Assembly (NCBI GenBank): GCA_003166055.1
Contig: PMWR01000349.1
Coordinates: 33,183-50,583 of the forward strand
DNA from: Acidobacteriaceae bacterium
GTDB taxonomy: Bacteria > Acidobacteriota > Terriglobia > Terriglobales > Acidobacteriaceae
Reading direction: 5' to 3'
Length of the DNA stretch: 17,401 nt
Shown: piece after piece, positions 6,501 to 14,839 of the stretch
Layout: every line of letters starts with the position of its first letter
How positions within the stretch are numbered: the stretch's first letter is position 1
Position numbers and translations under genes: made by a program
Notes under the pieces: model-generated
Seen by the model: only the letters and a program-made list of their open reading frames with translations
Told to the model about the DNA's origin: nothing
Database searches by the model: none

Positions 6501-8051
6501 TCATACGTTGGCAGGGTTGACGTCGGCCTCCGCGGCAGGGATCAGGATCGAAAGCACCTTCGACCCCGTCTTCCCAAGTGGCCCCGGCAACATCCGCGTC
6601 AATGACTCAAACCGCGAGCGATCCTCGACTTCAAGCACGCGGAAAAGATAGAACAACGCGAAGAAAACCACCACCGAGGCCATACCACCAAGAAGAAGGC
6701 CCCATAATGGCGCAAACTGCAGCGCTACGTAATGCGCGGCCAGTGAGGCGATAGTGCTGATCAGCGCGATCTTCCCCACAAAGAGCCACGGGAGGCGAAC
6801 TTTGTACAACTTCATACTCACGCACCACATGATTCCCACGGCAGTCAGTTGCGCTGCGCCGCTGCCAATGCAGGCGCCAACAGCGCCATGCGCTCTTACA
6901 AGCCACCATGTAACACCAACGTCGATAGCCCCGGCGATCACCGTCGCCCAGATCACAAAGCCTTGCCGTTCATGACTCTGAAGAATGCTCTGCGCGGGAC
7001 GCATGAATGCCTTTGAAAGGCAAAGCAATGGAGCAAGAGTCGCCACGGCTGCGGCGCCTGCCCAAGCTCGCCCGTAAAGCAACAGCAATGCCGGAACGGC
7101 CAGAGAGACGGCGATGAAATGCAAGGGAATTGCCATCAGAGCCAGGTAGCGAAACGTTGATGCAGTAATCATTGGAAGTCGCGATTTGTCGCGACCGAAC
7201 TGAACAAAGATCGTCGCCGCGGTTGCCTGGCCAAAAATCACGGACGCAAGCAATAGCCTGTCGGCCATGCTGAACGCCACCGAGTAATAGGAAACCTGGT
7301 TAATATCGGGGCAAAGCGGCTTTAGAAGCAAAACCTCAAACCGCTCCCAGACAATCAGCGACGCGACCATTGTAGTAACGCTCTGCCACGCGAAGCTTAT
7401 CATTCGACTGCGCAGCCCCTCTGGCTGAACATGGGTTGTTTCCCAGCCCAGGATTCGCTTCATCGTCGGGAAGATTCGCACCAGAAAATCGACGACGCGC
7501 ATCAGAAAAAGCGCCGCCCCGATTCCCACAACGCCCCAATGCATCACGACTGACGCCCCAATGGCCAGTGCGTAAACAATGGTGGAAACAATTGAAGCAG
7601 GCAGATTGGTCGCCAGGTTTTCCGTGGCCATGTTCGCCATCGATGAGATGGAGTTGACCATCGAGGGCCAGATGCTCAGCACCACAAGAACCGCAGCAAT
7701 GCGATAGTCAGCGGGCGCATCGTGTAGAACCCAGATCACAACGCCGCCGGTGGCCAAAGTGGCAACGCCAACTTGAAGCAACAAGGTGCGGAAGTAGATA
7801 TAGCGAGCGGTCCCGCGATCTCCCATACCGATGAACTCTGCCATGTACTTGCTGGTAGTGGCAGGGATTCCGAGAGCACCCAGGTTGCTTGCCACATAGG
7901 CTATATAGGATACGTATACAAGGTATGCGTTCTTCGACGGGCCAAGCGTCCTCGCAATCGCTATCGAAGTAACCAGATTGGAGATGAACCCGACCGCCTG
8001 CTCGATCCCGTACCAGCCCGAGTTTCGAGCGATCGTCTTGGTGTTTGTCAT
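6501..8051 (-). CDS. Polysaccharide flippase (Wzx-like, MOP superfamily)
   Basis: A 516-residue integral membrane protein with about 14 hydrophobic helices spread along the chain, the size and layout of O-antigen/EPS flippases. The N-terminus (ARNSGWYGIEQAVGFISNLVTSIAIARTLGP) is the usual start of the polysaccharide biosynthesis transporter family, where a helix is followed by an A-R-x-LGP loop. It should translocate undecaprenyl-diphosphate-linked repeat units from the cytoplasmic to the periplasmic face. The C-terminal ~35 residues after the last helix are soluble. It is the last gene of the minus-strand exosortase arm, 113 nt after the TPR lipoprotein, and that context supports an exopolysaccharide role over MATE-type drug export. 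The ribosome binding site is only moderate (GGATTAGGA just before the ATG). Confidence 0.88.
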   Translation of the reverse strand: MTNTKTIARNSGWYGIEQAVGFISNLVTSIAIARTLGPSKNAYLVYVSYIAYVASNLGALGIPATTSKYMAEFIGMGDRGTARYIYFRTLLLQVGVATLATGGVVIWVLHDAPADYRIAAVLVVLSIWPSMVNSISSMANMATENLATNLPASIVSTIVYALAIGASVVMHWGVVGIGAALFLMRVVDFLVRIFPTMKRILGWETTHVQPEGLRSRMISFAWQSVTTMVASLIVWERFEVLLLKPLCPDINQVSYYSVAFSMADRLLLASVIFGQATAATIFVQFGRDKSRLPMITASTFRYLALMAIPLHFIAVSLAVPALLLLYGRAWAGAAAVATLAPLLCLSKAFMRPAQSILQSHERQGFVIWATVIAGAIDVGVTWWLVRAHGAVGACIGSGAAQLTAVGIMWCVSMKLYKVRLPWLFVGKIALISTIASLAAHYVALQFAPLWGLLLGGMASVVVFFALFYLFRVLEVEDRSRFESLTRMLPGPLGKTGSKVLSILIPAAEADVNPANV

Positions 8052-8164
8052 GTCCTAATCCAGGGAAGCAGATGCACACTCCAAGTTGGGCAACGCTCAA
8101 ACACTCGTCGAGGCGGACATGCGGCTCCGGCCAAAGCGCTCGTCACAGTGCAACAATCTCCTGC

Positions 8165-10444
8165 TTATCCTATGGCCACAAGCGCGTCTCTAGCGTCCTT
8201 GGCGGTAGGAGAATTGGGCGCAAGAGAAATTGCCTTCTTCAAATGCGTGATCGCCGCGCTCCGGTTGGCCAGACGCGCATAAACCATGCCAAGATGGTAT
8301 TCCATCGTTGCGTCGCTTTGCTGCTCCTTCGTTGCCTCTTCCAGCAGATCACGCGCGAATCCAAAGGCCCCCTTCGTGTAGTAAGCCCATGCCAGCGTAT
8401 CGGCTGTGCTGGGGGATTCTGGATACGCTCTGCGAGCAGTTTGCGCAAGCGTCAACGCCACGTCGGCATTTTCGCCGTTCATCAGCATCATGTAGGCCAG
8501 GTTGTTTGCGGCAACAGGCTGGAGCGGATCTATCTGCAGCGATTTCTTGTAATAGATCTCAGCCTTCGGCTTGTTCGATCGTGACTCCTCCAGCATCCCC
8601 AGCACAGCTAGCGCGCTCGCGTCGGTTGGATGAACCTTCATCCACTCTTCCCATACGCCGATTGCGCTTCCCGTCTGGCCCCGCAATACCTGGATCTGTG
8701 CGTAGAGCGAGACTGCTTCGCCATCGCTGGGGTTGAGTCCCATCGCCTTCTGCGCGGTGGTCGTTGCCAGGTCCAACTTCTTTGCCTGGGCCTGCAATGA
8801 TGCCAGCAGATCGTAGAAGAAGCTGTTGTTCGGGCTCTTCGCAATTTGCGCCTCAACACGCGCTTCAGCCTTGTCCGGCTGCTTCATGTACAAGTCGTAG
8901 CCAACCAGCATGCGCATGGCCTCGATCGAATTCGGATCGCGATCGAGAGCCTGCTCCAGCAGGGCCACCCCCTCGGGAAACTTCCTTTGGGAGAAGCGGA
9001 GTTTTCCCAATTGAAGGTAGGCAGGTGCGCTCTGCGGCGCGATGCTCATTGCCGTCTTCAGGTCCGCTTCAGCCTTTTCCGGGATGTTCCGGCTCATCTC
9101 AACAACTGCGCGCCAAACATATCCACCGGGAAAACGGGGAACCGCCGCGATTGTACTGTCCGCCACCGACGCAAGCAGATTCATGTCACCATGAAGCACA
9201 GCTATACGGGCAAGCTCCGCCTGCGCATCCACTCTGCCCGGAGCAAGTTCCGTCGACTCGCGCAAAGAGGTTTCGGCCTGCGCCATATCGTTCTTCGCGA
9301 GCGCTGCCCTTCCCAGCCAGAACAAGATAAACGAATCCTTCGGATACTCCTTCGCGGCGTTCATCAGGAAGTTCTCTGCATCCGCCGGTTTATTCTCACG
9401 AAGCATGACAATCCCGTTCAACGCAAGAACCTGGGGATCCTTTGGATTTTTCTTCACCAAGTCCGTTATCGTCTTGAGCGCTGTCGGCTCGTCTCCAACC
9501 TCGAGCAGCGAGCGAACATAACCTTCTTGCAAAGGAAGGTTCTTGGGATATTTATCCGCTTCGGCTTGATACTCGGTTCGCGCTTTCTGAGCCTGGCCCG
9601 ACCGCTCATAGTAATCGGCCAAAACGCGAACCGCCGACGGGTTGTCGGTAAGATCCTTCGTCGCCTGACGGTAAACGTCCTCGGCCTGCGACTGCTTGCC
9701 TTCGCGAAGATAGAGTTGAGCAAGACTGGTGCGAACGCGGAGACTGCTTGGGTCGGCCTGCACCGCGTCCCGGGCCGACTGTTCCGCTTCTGGCCAACGA
9801 TTATTCGACGCGTAAAAGTCAGCCAGCAACATGCGCGCGTTCGTCGACTTCGGATCGAGCGTTACTGACTTCTTGAGCTCATCCTCAACCACTGACGCTT
9901 TGGTAGGGTCGCTCCCTTCAAGCAGAGCCAGATCCTCATGAAACGCAGCACGATTCGGATCCAGCGTGAGCGCCGTCTGGATCTCCTTCATCGCCTCGCC
10001 CCTCAAGTTCTTCTTCGCCGCAATACCAGCAAGCAGCGCATGGAGATCAGGGTTATTAGGCTGCATTGCCTTCACCGCGTCTGCTTGCGCCTGTGCCTCA
10101 TCTATCCTCCCCCCCGCCAGCAACAGATTGCCGAGGTCGAGACGTGCCTTGTAATTCGACGGTTGCAGCGTCACTGTGTACATGAGCTCGCTGTATGCGA
10201 TACGAATCTGACCCATGTGCATGTACGTCTTGGCGAGTTCGTAATGCCCATCCGCAAAGCTCTTGTCGATCTTCAGAGCATTCGAAAACTGGATTACGGC
10301 CTCGTTGTACTTCCCGGCTGCTTCGTAGCGCTTGCCGCTCTCGAGATACTTCTGCTTGCGGACGTTGGGGTCTCCATGGCAACCAGACAGGAAGGCGATT
10401 GCCACACACATTCCAAGCGCGCAAACTGATACTCGCCGCCGCAT
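8165..10444 (-). CDS. TPR-repeat lipoprotein of the PEP-CTERM/exosortase type (PrsT-like)
   Basis: A 759-residue lipoprotein. The signal peptide ends in FLSGC, a clean lipobox with Cys22 as the lipidated residue. Nearly all the rest is tandem tetratricopeptide repeats, roughly 18-20 units, with typical patterns such as YLQLGKLRFSQRKFPEGVALL and YLESGKRYEAAGKYNEAV. Such repeats bind protein partners rather than catalyse. Large TPR lipoproteins are standard members of exosortase-linked EPS loci, where they are thought to scaffold export or assembly at the envelope. I chose the ATG at 10444 because AGGAG lies 7 nt upstream and the lipoprotein signal starts directly there; the in-frame start at 10519 would add 25 polar residues before the signal. 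It sits 131 nt after epsI and 113 nt before the flippase on the same strand. Confidence 0.88.
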   Translation of the reverse strand: MRRRVSVCALGMCVAIAFLSGCHGDPNVRKQKYLESGKRYEAAGKYNEAVIQFSNALKIDKSFADGHYELAKTYMHMGQIRIAYSELMYTVTLQPSNYKARLDLGNLLLAGGRIDEAQAQADAVKAMQPNNPDLHALLAGIAAKKNLRGEAMKEIQTALTLDPNRAAFHEDLALLEGSDPTKASVVEDELKKSVTLDPKSTNARMLLADFYASNNRWPEAEQSARDAVQADPSSLRVRTSLAQLYLREGKQSQAEDVYRQATKDLTDNPSAVRVLADYYERSGQAQKARTEYQAEADKYPKNLPLQEGYVRSLLEVGDEPTALKTITDLVKKNPKDPQVLALNGIVMLRENKPADAENFLMNAAKEYPKDSFILFWLGRAALAKNDMAQAETSLRESTELAPGRVDAQAELARIAVLHGDMNLLASVADSTIAAVPRFPGGYVWRAVVEMSRNIPEKAEADLKTAMSIAPQSAPAYLQLGKLRFSQRKFPEGVALLEQALDRDPNSIEAMRMLVGYDLYMKQPDKAEARVEAQIAKSPNNSFFYDLLASLQAQAKKLDLATTTAQKAMGLNPSDGEAVSLYAQIQVLRGQTGSAIGVWEEWMKVHPTDASALAVLGMLEESRSNKPKAEIYYKKSLQIDPLQPVAANNLAYMMLMNGENADVALTLAQTARRAYPESPSTADTLAWAYYTKGAFGFARDLLEEATKEQQSDATMEYHLGMVYARLANRSAAITHLKKAISLAPNSPTAKDARDALVAIG

Positions 10445-10451
10445 GACGTTT

Positions 10452-10456
10452 CTCCT
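10452..10456 (-). promoter_or_regulatory. Ribosome binding site choosing the TPR lipoprotein start
   Basis: AGGAG on the minus strand, 7 nt before the ATG at 10442-10444. It decides against the upstream in-frame start at 10519, which would bury the lipoprotein signal. Confidence 0.75.
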
Positions 10457-10575
10457 GGACTCAATACCGTTATGAATTGACTCGATCTTGCTCGTCATCT
10501 TCTTCCATCCTTGCTCCACTCCCGGTTCTGAGAGTGCAGCTTCAAATCAAATCCGCCAACCGATCGCTCCATCGC

Positions 10576-11217
10576 CTAATTGGGGATAAAACGCGGCAAC
10601 TGCGGCATCAGCGCCGCCACAAATCCCTCGGCCCGTTCTCTCGCCGCCGGAACTCCCCCAGCTCCATAAATCGGCGTGATCACTCGAATCAACGCTCCGT
10701 CCGTGCGGTTCATCCGGATTGCATCGGAAACCAGATATGCCTTTGCCTTGTACTCATTTGCAATACTGCGCCCGTGGGCCTGATACCAATAGATCACGAA
10801 CTGACGGTTGTCGCCATTAGCAATGATGTACTCCCCCACCTGATGGGGCTCACCCTGCACATCCTTTATTGTTACGTATTGCGATGACTCAAATGACCAG
10901 CCGGACCCCGGAAGGCAGTTCCGCGGTGAGTGCATCGTTGCCCCTGTTCTCTGCGATGCAAAATAGGCAATAAACAGGCCCACCTGGCCACTCCTTCCGC
11001 CATTCGTATAAACACGCGAAAGAAAGTCGCCTTTGCCCAGAATATCGAGCTGCTCCTGGTCAATCGGCGCATCCACCCCGCTTAACCCGGCGATCGTATC
11101 CGGAACTCCCGACAGTGGTTCGCTCGGAACAATCGTTTCCGAGTTCCCCCGGCGGAAGAGCACAAGTGCCGCCACTACAAGCAGAACAACAACCACCCAG
11201 AACCGGATGCGATTCAT
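10576..11217 (-). CDS. epsI: EpsI family protein (exosortase-associated, DUF3485)
   Basis: A 213-residue protein with one N-terminal membrane helix (residues ~6-21) and a periplasmic domain. The signature HSPRNCLPGSGW at ~96-107, with a conserved Cys101, is the hallmark of EpsI proteins. It is followed by a region rich in beta-strand (VGEYIIANGDNRQFVIYWYQAHG) and a basic C-terminal helix. EpsI proteins accompany exosortases, sometimes fused to them, and are needed for EPS production; the exact activity is not established. The start is the ATG at 11217, whose last two bases are part of the exosortase stop (ATGA), giving translational coupling. A GTG at 11247 in the same frame would add 10 residues but lies inside the exosortase gene. 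Confidence 0.92.
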   Translation of the reverse strand: MNRIRFWVVVVLLVVAALVLFRRGNSETIVPSEPLSGVPDTIAGLSGVDAPIDQEQLDILGKGDFLSRVYTNGGRSGQVGLFIAYFASQRTGATMHSPRNCLPGSGWSFESSQYVTIKDVQGEPHQVGEYIIANGDNRQFVIYWYQAHGRSIANEYKAKAYLVSDAIRMNRTDGALIRVITPIYGAGGVPAARERAEGFVAALMPQLPRFIPN

Positions 11218-12128
11218 GTTGACACCCGCCTTGGTGAGAATAGGCACAGCATCTTATGGACGGCGAAGAGGCAGCCCAACGAGACCAGGAACACTACCCA
11301 GCCGGAGAATTCATGAAAGAATCCCACCGCCTTATCCGGGTCCCAGTACTGCACGCACAATCCCGTACCAACGATTCGGATCGCATTCGCCCCAATCGCT
11401 ATTGGAATGCTTGAAAGCACCAGGAGCGTGCGACGAACAACCGATTTGTCGAGAAAGTAACCGTAGAAGATCGCCAGGGTGAAAAGGCTGATCAACGACC
11501 GGATGCCACTGCACGCCTCCGCCACTTCCAAACGCATCGTCGGCAGGTCAATTACATTTCCTTCCCTTAAAACAGGTACACCGAATACCGGCAGCAGGGC
11601 GCTCGCGGCCTTCGATGCAAGTATCTGCAGCGGGAACGTGATCTGGTTATAGATGATCGCAGGAATCGGAATCGCCAGCAAAAGAACCAGCAGCGAAAAC
11701 CGCAGTTCCCTCAGCATTGGCCAGCCGCCAAAGCACACCGTCATGCCCGCTAGCACGACGATCAGGGATGCACGTGACAAAAAGAGTTCCGCGCCATACT
11801 GACCCAGGATCAGCATCCCTAATCCAAACGCAATCACCACAACTCCAACCCAAGAAGGCTGGATTCTGGTTGCACGGATTCGATCCCTGTTCGTCCAGAC
11901 AAGGTACGCCGCAAATGGTGGAACAAGAAATCCGTGTGAAGTCTCAGGATCATGCCACCACTCGGTCACCAGCCGTCCAAGGACCGTGAAGTACAAAGCC
12001 GACAGCAATACGACTATCAGGGCTGCTCCCCATAGGGCGAACCGACCGAATTCGAGCGACGGATTCGCGAAAGCCCTTGAGCTGGTAACCTTCGGGGGCA
12101 AGCTTTCCTGATGGGAAGTGGTCGACAT
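11214..12128 (-). CDS. Exosortase (EpsH-like membrane cysteine protease/transpeptidase)
   Basis: A 304-residue polytopic membrane protein with about eight hydrophobic helices. The three catalytic landmarks of the exosortase/archaeosortase family are present: EACSGIRSLI with Cys206, IGANAIRI with Arg251, and FFHEFSGW with His272. Early motifs (WWHDPETSHGFLVP) also fit. Exosortases cleave C-terminal PEP-CTERM-like sorting tails of exported proteins at the membrane and are encoded in EPS loci. The substrate type cannot be assigned, as no target protein lies in this window. The ATG at 12128 gives ~29 residues before the first helix, the usual length; an in-frame ATG at 12209 would add 27. Neither has a good ribosome binding site, so the start is uncertain. 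It is first in its operon and overlaps epsI by 4 nt. Confidence 0.93.
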   Translation of the reverse strand: MSTTSHQESLPPKVTSSRAFANPSLEFGRFALWGAALIVVLLSALYFTVLGRLVTEWWHDPETSHGFLVPPFAAYLVWTNRDRIRATRIQPSWVGVVVIAFGLGMLILGQYGAELFLSRASLIVVLAGMTVCFGGWPMLRELRFSLLVLLLAIPIPAIIYNQITFPLQILASKAASALLPVFGVPVLREGNVIDLPTMRLEVAEACSGIRSLISLFTLAIFYGYFLDKSVVRRTLLVLSSIPIAIGANAIRIVGTGLCVQYWDPDKAVGFFHEFSGWVVFLVSLGCLFAVHKMLCLFSPRRVST

Positions 12129-12705
12129 AGAAACTTGCGTCAATTCTAACAGCAATCCAAATCCCGAAATGCCAAGAGGATTCAACCCTTTCCGCGCCGT
12201 TTGGCGCATGTTGGAAATTGGGATAGGAGTGCTCTCTTTGGCGATAAGATACTTCTACCTGGAACGGCCAACTCGCCAAACAGAAGTGGCCGCCAAGGTT
12301 CGGCAAGTGCGCCCGTGGGCAGGTTGATAATCACAATTAATCACCTTTGGCGGAAAACTCACCCTCGAACCCTTCAATCGGGGCCCTGCAGTTACTCAAC
12401 CGAGCCCTTCCATCCAGGCGACTACCCCCTTGACCCACTATCCCGCAGCCCATTGTCTTCACGGGGATGAAGGACCGACCAACGCACTGCGGAATGGAAA
12501 GGTTGTTTCCAGCAAGGGATCGGATGAGTTAAACAAATAGAAGATCTTTGCTCGCCGCAGAACCCACGCAGGAAACTCATCGTCAAGATGTTAGTCTTGT
12601 GCGGGGTATCAGGCTTTACTACGCCGCTCCAACATGCCAAATTAGACATCCCAGGAAAGAGCTCCGATCTGCGATTCGGACAAGAAACGGACGATTAAGT
12701 CCTAT
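12129..12705. promoter_or_regulatory. Divergent control region between the exosortase and acyltransferase arms
   Basis: About 580 bases between divergent genes, expected to carry both promoters. On the minus strand TAGAAT lies ~17 nt before the exosortase ATG, but no good -35 box stands at the right distance. A short dyad, TGATAATCA, lies at 12326-12334. No sigma-54 -24/-12 element, riboswitch or credible coding frame was found. The acyltransferase side has no clear promoter hexamers. Confidence 0.45.
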
Positions 12706-13728
12706 ATGCGACACAGACCGAACCTTGATATTTTGCGTTCGTTCGCCGTGACGAGCGTGGCAATACAGCACGTTGCGGACACCCTCCATTTCCATGCCGG
12801 CTGGGGTCCCGAATCGTTGATGTCGTTCACCAGCGAGATGGGCCGGGCCGGAGTTCTGGCTTTTTTCGTCCATACCAGCCTCGTGCTCATGCACTCGCTT
12901 GAGCGGATGAAAGGCACAACCGCGGGCGTTACTTTGCGGTTTTACGTGCGCCGGTTCTTCCGAATCTATCCGCTGTCGATTTTCGCAATATTAATGATGC
13001 TCTTGCTGAATATGCCGAAGAACGCTTCCGGAGCTGTATGGCCAGGATATTCGATGATGCAGATCGCTTCGAATCTTCTCCTCGTGCAGAACTTCTTCAC
13101 CAAAACCAACATCCTTGACCCCCTTTGGACACTGCCATATGAAGTTCAGATGTACCTCGTGCTCCCGTTCTTTTTCCTGACAGCCCGGAGCAAGCATGGA
13201 GTCACTTGGATTTCCGGTCTCCTAGTGCTGCTCAGTGCGGCGGCCGCGGTGTTGGGGCTGCGTTCACCAGGACACCTCGGGCTAGCGGAGTTTGTGCCTT
13301 GCTTCGTTTGCGGAGTCCTCTGCTACGCACTCGAAAAGAGGCAAAGAGCATGGATCCCGGCGTGGATATGGCCAGGGTATGTGGTGCTTCTGATTGCCAT
13401 CTACTGCCTGATTCACATGCACCAAAGGCCCGTGTACTGGGTGGGGTGGTTGTTCTGCCTTGCGCTGGGTCTGGCCATCAATCTCTTCCACAATTCAAAG
13501 TGGAAAGCTGCGAATTTCTTCACAAGCCATATTGCACTCTACTCTTATGGAGTCTATCTGCTGCACTACCCAGTGCTCTATGTCATTTTTGTGTACATGG
13601 GCGTGAGAAATCCCGTTGTTGGAACTGCGTTGTTCATACCCACGACCCTCGTAGCTTCGATGGCAACTTACTACATGCTTGAGAAGCCTCTGATCGACCT
13701 GGGCCGGAGGCTGAGCAACGAGGACTGA
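12706..13728 (+). CDS. Membrane O-acyltransferase (acyltransferase 3, OafA-like)
   Basis: A 340-residue membrane protein with about ten hydrophobic helices. The N-terminal NLDILRSFAVTSVAIQH, with His22, is the standard acyltransferase-3 motif, and YVRRFFRIYPLS at ~80-91 gives the R-x-x-R-I-x-P element. The C-terminus ends with YYMLEKPLIDLG, also typical. Members transfer acetyl or other acyl groups to sugars on the envelope, so decoration of the exopolysaccharide is the likely role. Length is normal for the single-domain form with no SGNH extension. The start fits family ends, but there is no Shine-Dalgarno; instead GGAC-N6-GTCC, a small dyad at 12689-12702, ends 3 nt before the ATG and might affect initiation. 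A decayed insertion sequence begins directly after the stop. Confidence 0.9.
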   Translation: MRHRPNLDILRSFAVTSVAIQHVADTLHFHAGWGPESLMSFTSEMGRAGVLAFFVHTSLVLMHSLERMKGTTAGVTLRFYVRRFFRIYPLSIFAILMMLLLNMPKNASGAVWPGYSMMQIASNLLLVQNFFTKTNILDPLWTLPYEVQMYLVLPFFFLTARSKHGVTWISGLLVLLSAAAAVLGLRSPGHLGLAEFVPCFVCGVLCYALEKRQRAWIPAWIWPGYVVLLIAIYCLIHMHQRPVYWVGWLFCLALGLAINLFHNSKWKAANFFTSHIALYSYGVYLLHYPVLYVIFVYMGVRNPVVGTALFIPTTLVASMATYYMLEKPLIDLGRRLSNED

Positions 13729-13731
13729 CCG

Positions 13732-14379
13732 GACTTTCCGGGAAACCGGAGCACATGAGCACCATCGTCAGGCCCGGTCGACTCCCGGATCTGCTCACCG
13801 GTCGAGGGGAAATGGATGAATGTTATCTCCGCGGACGGGAGGAGGATCTGCCCCGCAATCCAGATTTAGACAATATGTTGGTTGTGGTTGGTGTACGGCA
13901 GGATGGACAAGGCATCGGCAGGATTCGCAAGCGCCATATTCCCGACGCTGCCGCTGCCAGCCTGATGCCTTTTGTACAGGCCTCGGGCGCGCCAGCGAGC
14001 GTTGTTCAATCCGACAGATGGACGGGGTATTCACCCCTGAAGAGCAAAGCCTTCGTGCGCTTGACTGCTCATAAAGGCAACACAGCCGCAGCCTCAGAGC
14101 CGCTTCCGCGGTTCATCTCGTGATCTCCCTGCTCAAGCGGTGGCTGATCCAGACTCATCGGGGAGCCCTCAGCCATAAGCATTTGGTCCGCTATTTTGAT
14201 GAGTTTACTTCCGCTTCAATCGTCGAAAATCCAGGAACCGGAGCAAACTGTTCCTTCGTTTGGCTCAACAAGCTGTCGCCGTTGATCCCGTCACGCGCTG
14301 CCAAATCGTTCGTCCAGACAACAAAACCCTTGCAAGCAATATCCAACCTCTTGAATTGGGGTGAGTTAAGCGGAAACTC
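13732..14379 (+). mobile_element. Decayed IS1595-like insertion sequence, tentative boundaries
   Basis: The transposase remnant is flanked by two 15-base segments that could be its terminal inverted repeats: GACTTTCCGGGAAAC at 13732-13746 and, on the other strand, GAGTTTCCGCTTAAC from 14379 to 14365, matching at 11 of 15 positions. The right one starts 1 nt after the transposase stop, a usual position in this family. If correct, the copy is about 650 bp, shorter than intact relatives, consistent with loss of the 5' part of the gene. No clear target duplication remains. The alignment was chosen by eye and could be chance. Confidence 0.35.
13755..14364 (+). pseudogene. IS1595-family transposase remnant, truncated with two frameshifts
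   Basis: Three consecutive frames together read as the catalytic (ISXO2-like) domain of an IS1595 transposase. Frame one (13755 to ~14110) has LLTGRGEMDECYLRG with Asp21, HIPDAAAASLMPFV, and VVQSDRWTGY with Asp87. A one-base loss near 14109-14111 moves the reading to VHLVISLLKRWLIQTHRGALSHKHLVRYFDEF. A second loss near 14207-14209 moves it to FRFNRRKSRNRSKLFLRLAQQ, ending at TGA 14362-14364. The usual N-terminal zinc ribbon and linker, roughly 100 residues, are missing because the acyltransferase gene ends just upstream. The gene cannot make an active transposase. The ATG used for the left edge is nominal. Confidence 0.88.
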
Positions 14380-14839
14380 GCTGATCCAGATCTGATGCAG
14401 TTGGCCGGCCGGTGGTTACCTACGAATTACCCATCGATTATTCCTCAGGTTTTGATGGTCCCAACCATGACCCGAGCGATGATATCATTGAGTTTCTGAT
14501 GGGCGTTGGGTGGCCCAAAGACTCTTCCAGAACTAGAAAAACGGTCAAAAAGCTCTTTGTTTCCTTCAGCAACCAGTCATTTTCCCTCGCAACACATGAG
14601 GCTGGATCGCCGACTCTCAAGCTCAACGGGCAATCAACAACCCAGACCCGGAATGAAGCCGCTTGCGCGGCATCTGCACAGTGTCGAGCGAAGGCTGACC
14701 TTGGAAGTCCTTGTTTCCATGGGGGAAAATGAAATGCGAACGGCTAACGAGGATGGCACCCGCAGATAGGCCCTCTCACAAGATTGCAGCAGTTCGGAAC
14801 AGAAACTCAGAAGGCATTCAATTGGAACGGAGTCGTAAA
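14380..14839 (+). other. Leader region of the wza-like operon
   Basis: About 460 bases between the insertion-sequence remnant and the export operon. A small hairpin, GCCGC-TTGC-GCGGC, lies at 14658-14671. Open frames here (for example 14412-14732) carry no recognisable domain and no good ribosome binding site. The operon promoter is presumably here, but no convincing -35/-10 pair or sigma-54 element was found, and no known riboswitch was recognised. Confidence 0.45.

Noticed and set aside
12129..12360. sigma-54 promoter upstream of the exosortase
   Set aside because: Several TTGGC stretches exist, but none has GC at the required distance from GG.
12422..12751. Short frames on both strands in the divergent control region
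   Set aside because: No similarity to any family I know, no ribosome binding sites, and mutually overlapping.
13729..13749. Imperfect palindrome after the acyltransferase as a terminator
   Set aside because: The central arms leave almost no loop and no T-tract follows; its bases are better considered as a possible IS end.
14412..14732. 106-residue frame upstream of the wza-like gene
   Set aside because: No ribosome binding site, no hydrophobic core or domain, and it overlaps another equally featureless frame; treated as leader sequence.
14380..14839. Riboswitch (for example cyclic-di-GMP type) in the export operon leader
   Set aside because: No conserved riboswitch core was seen; only a 5-bp hairpin at 14658-14671.
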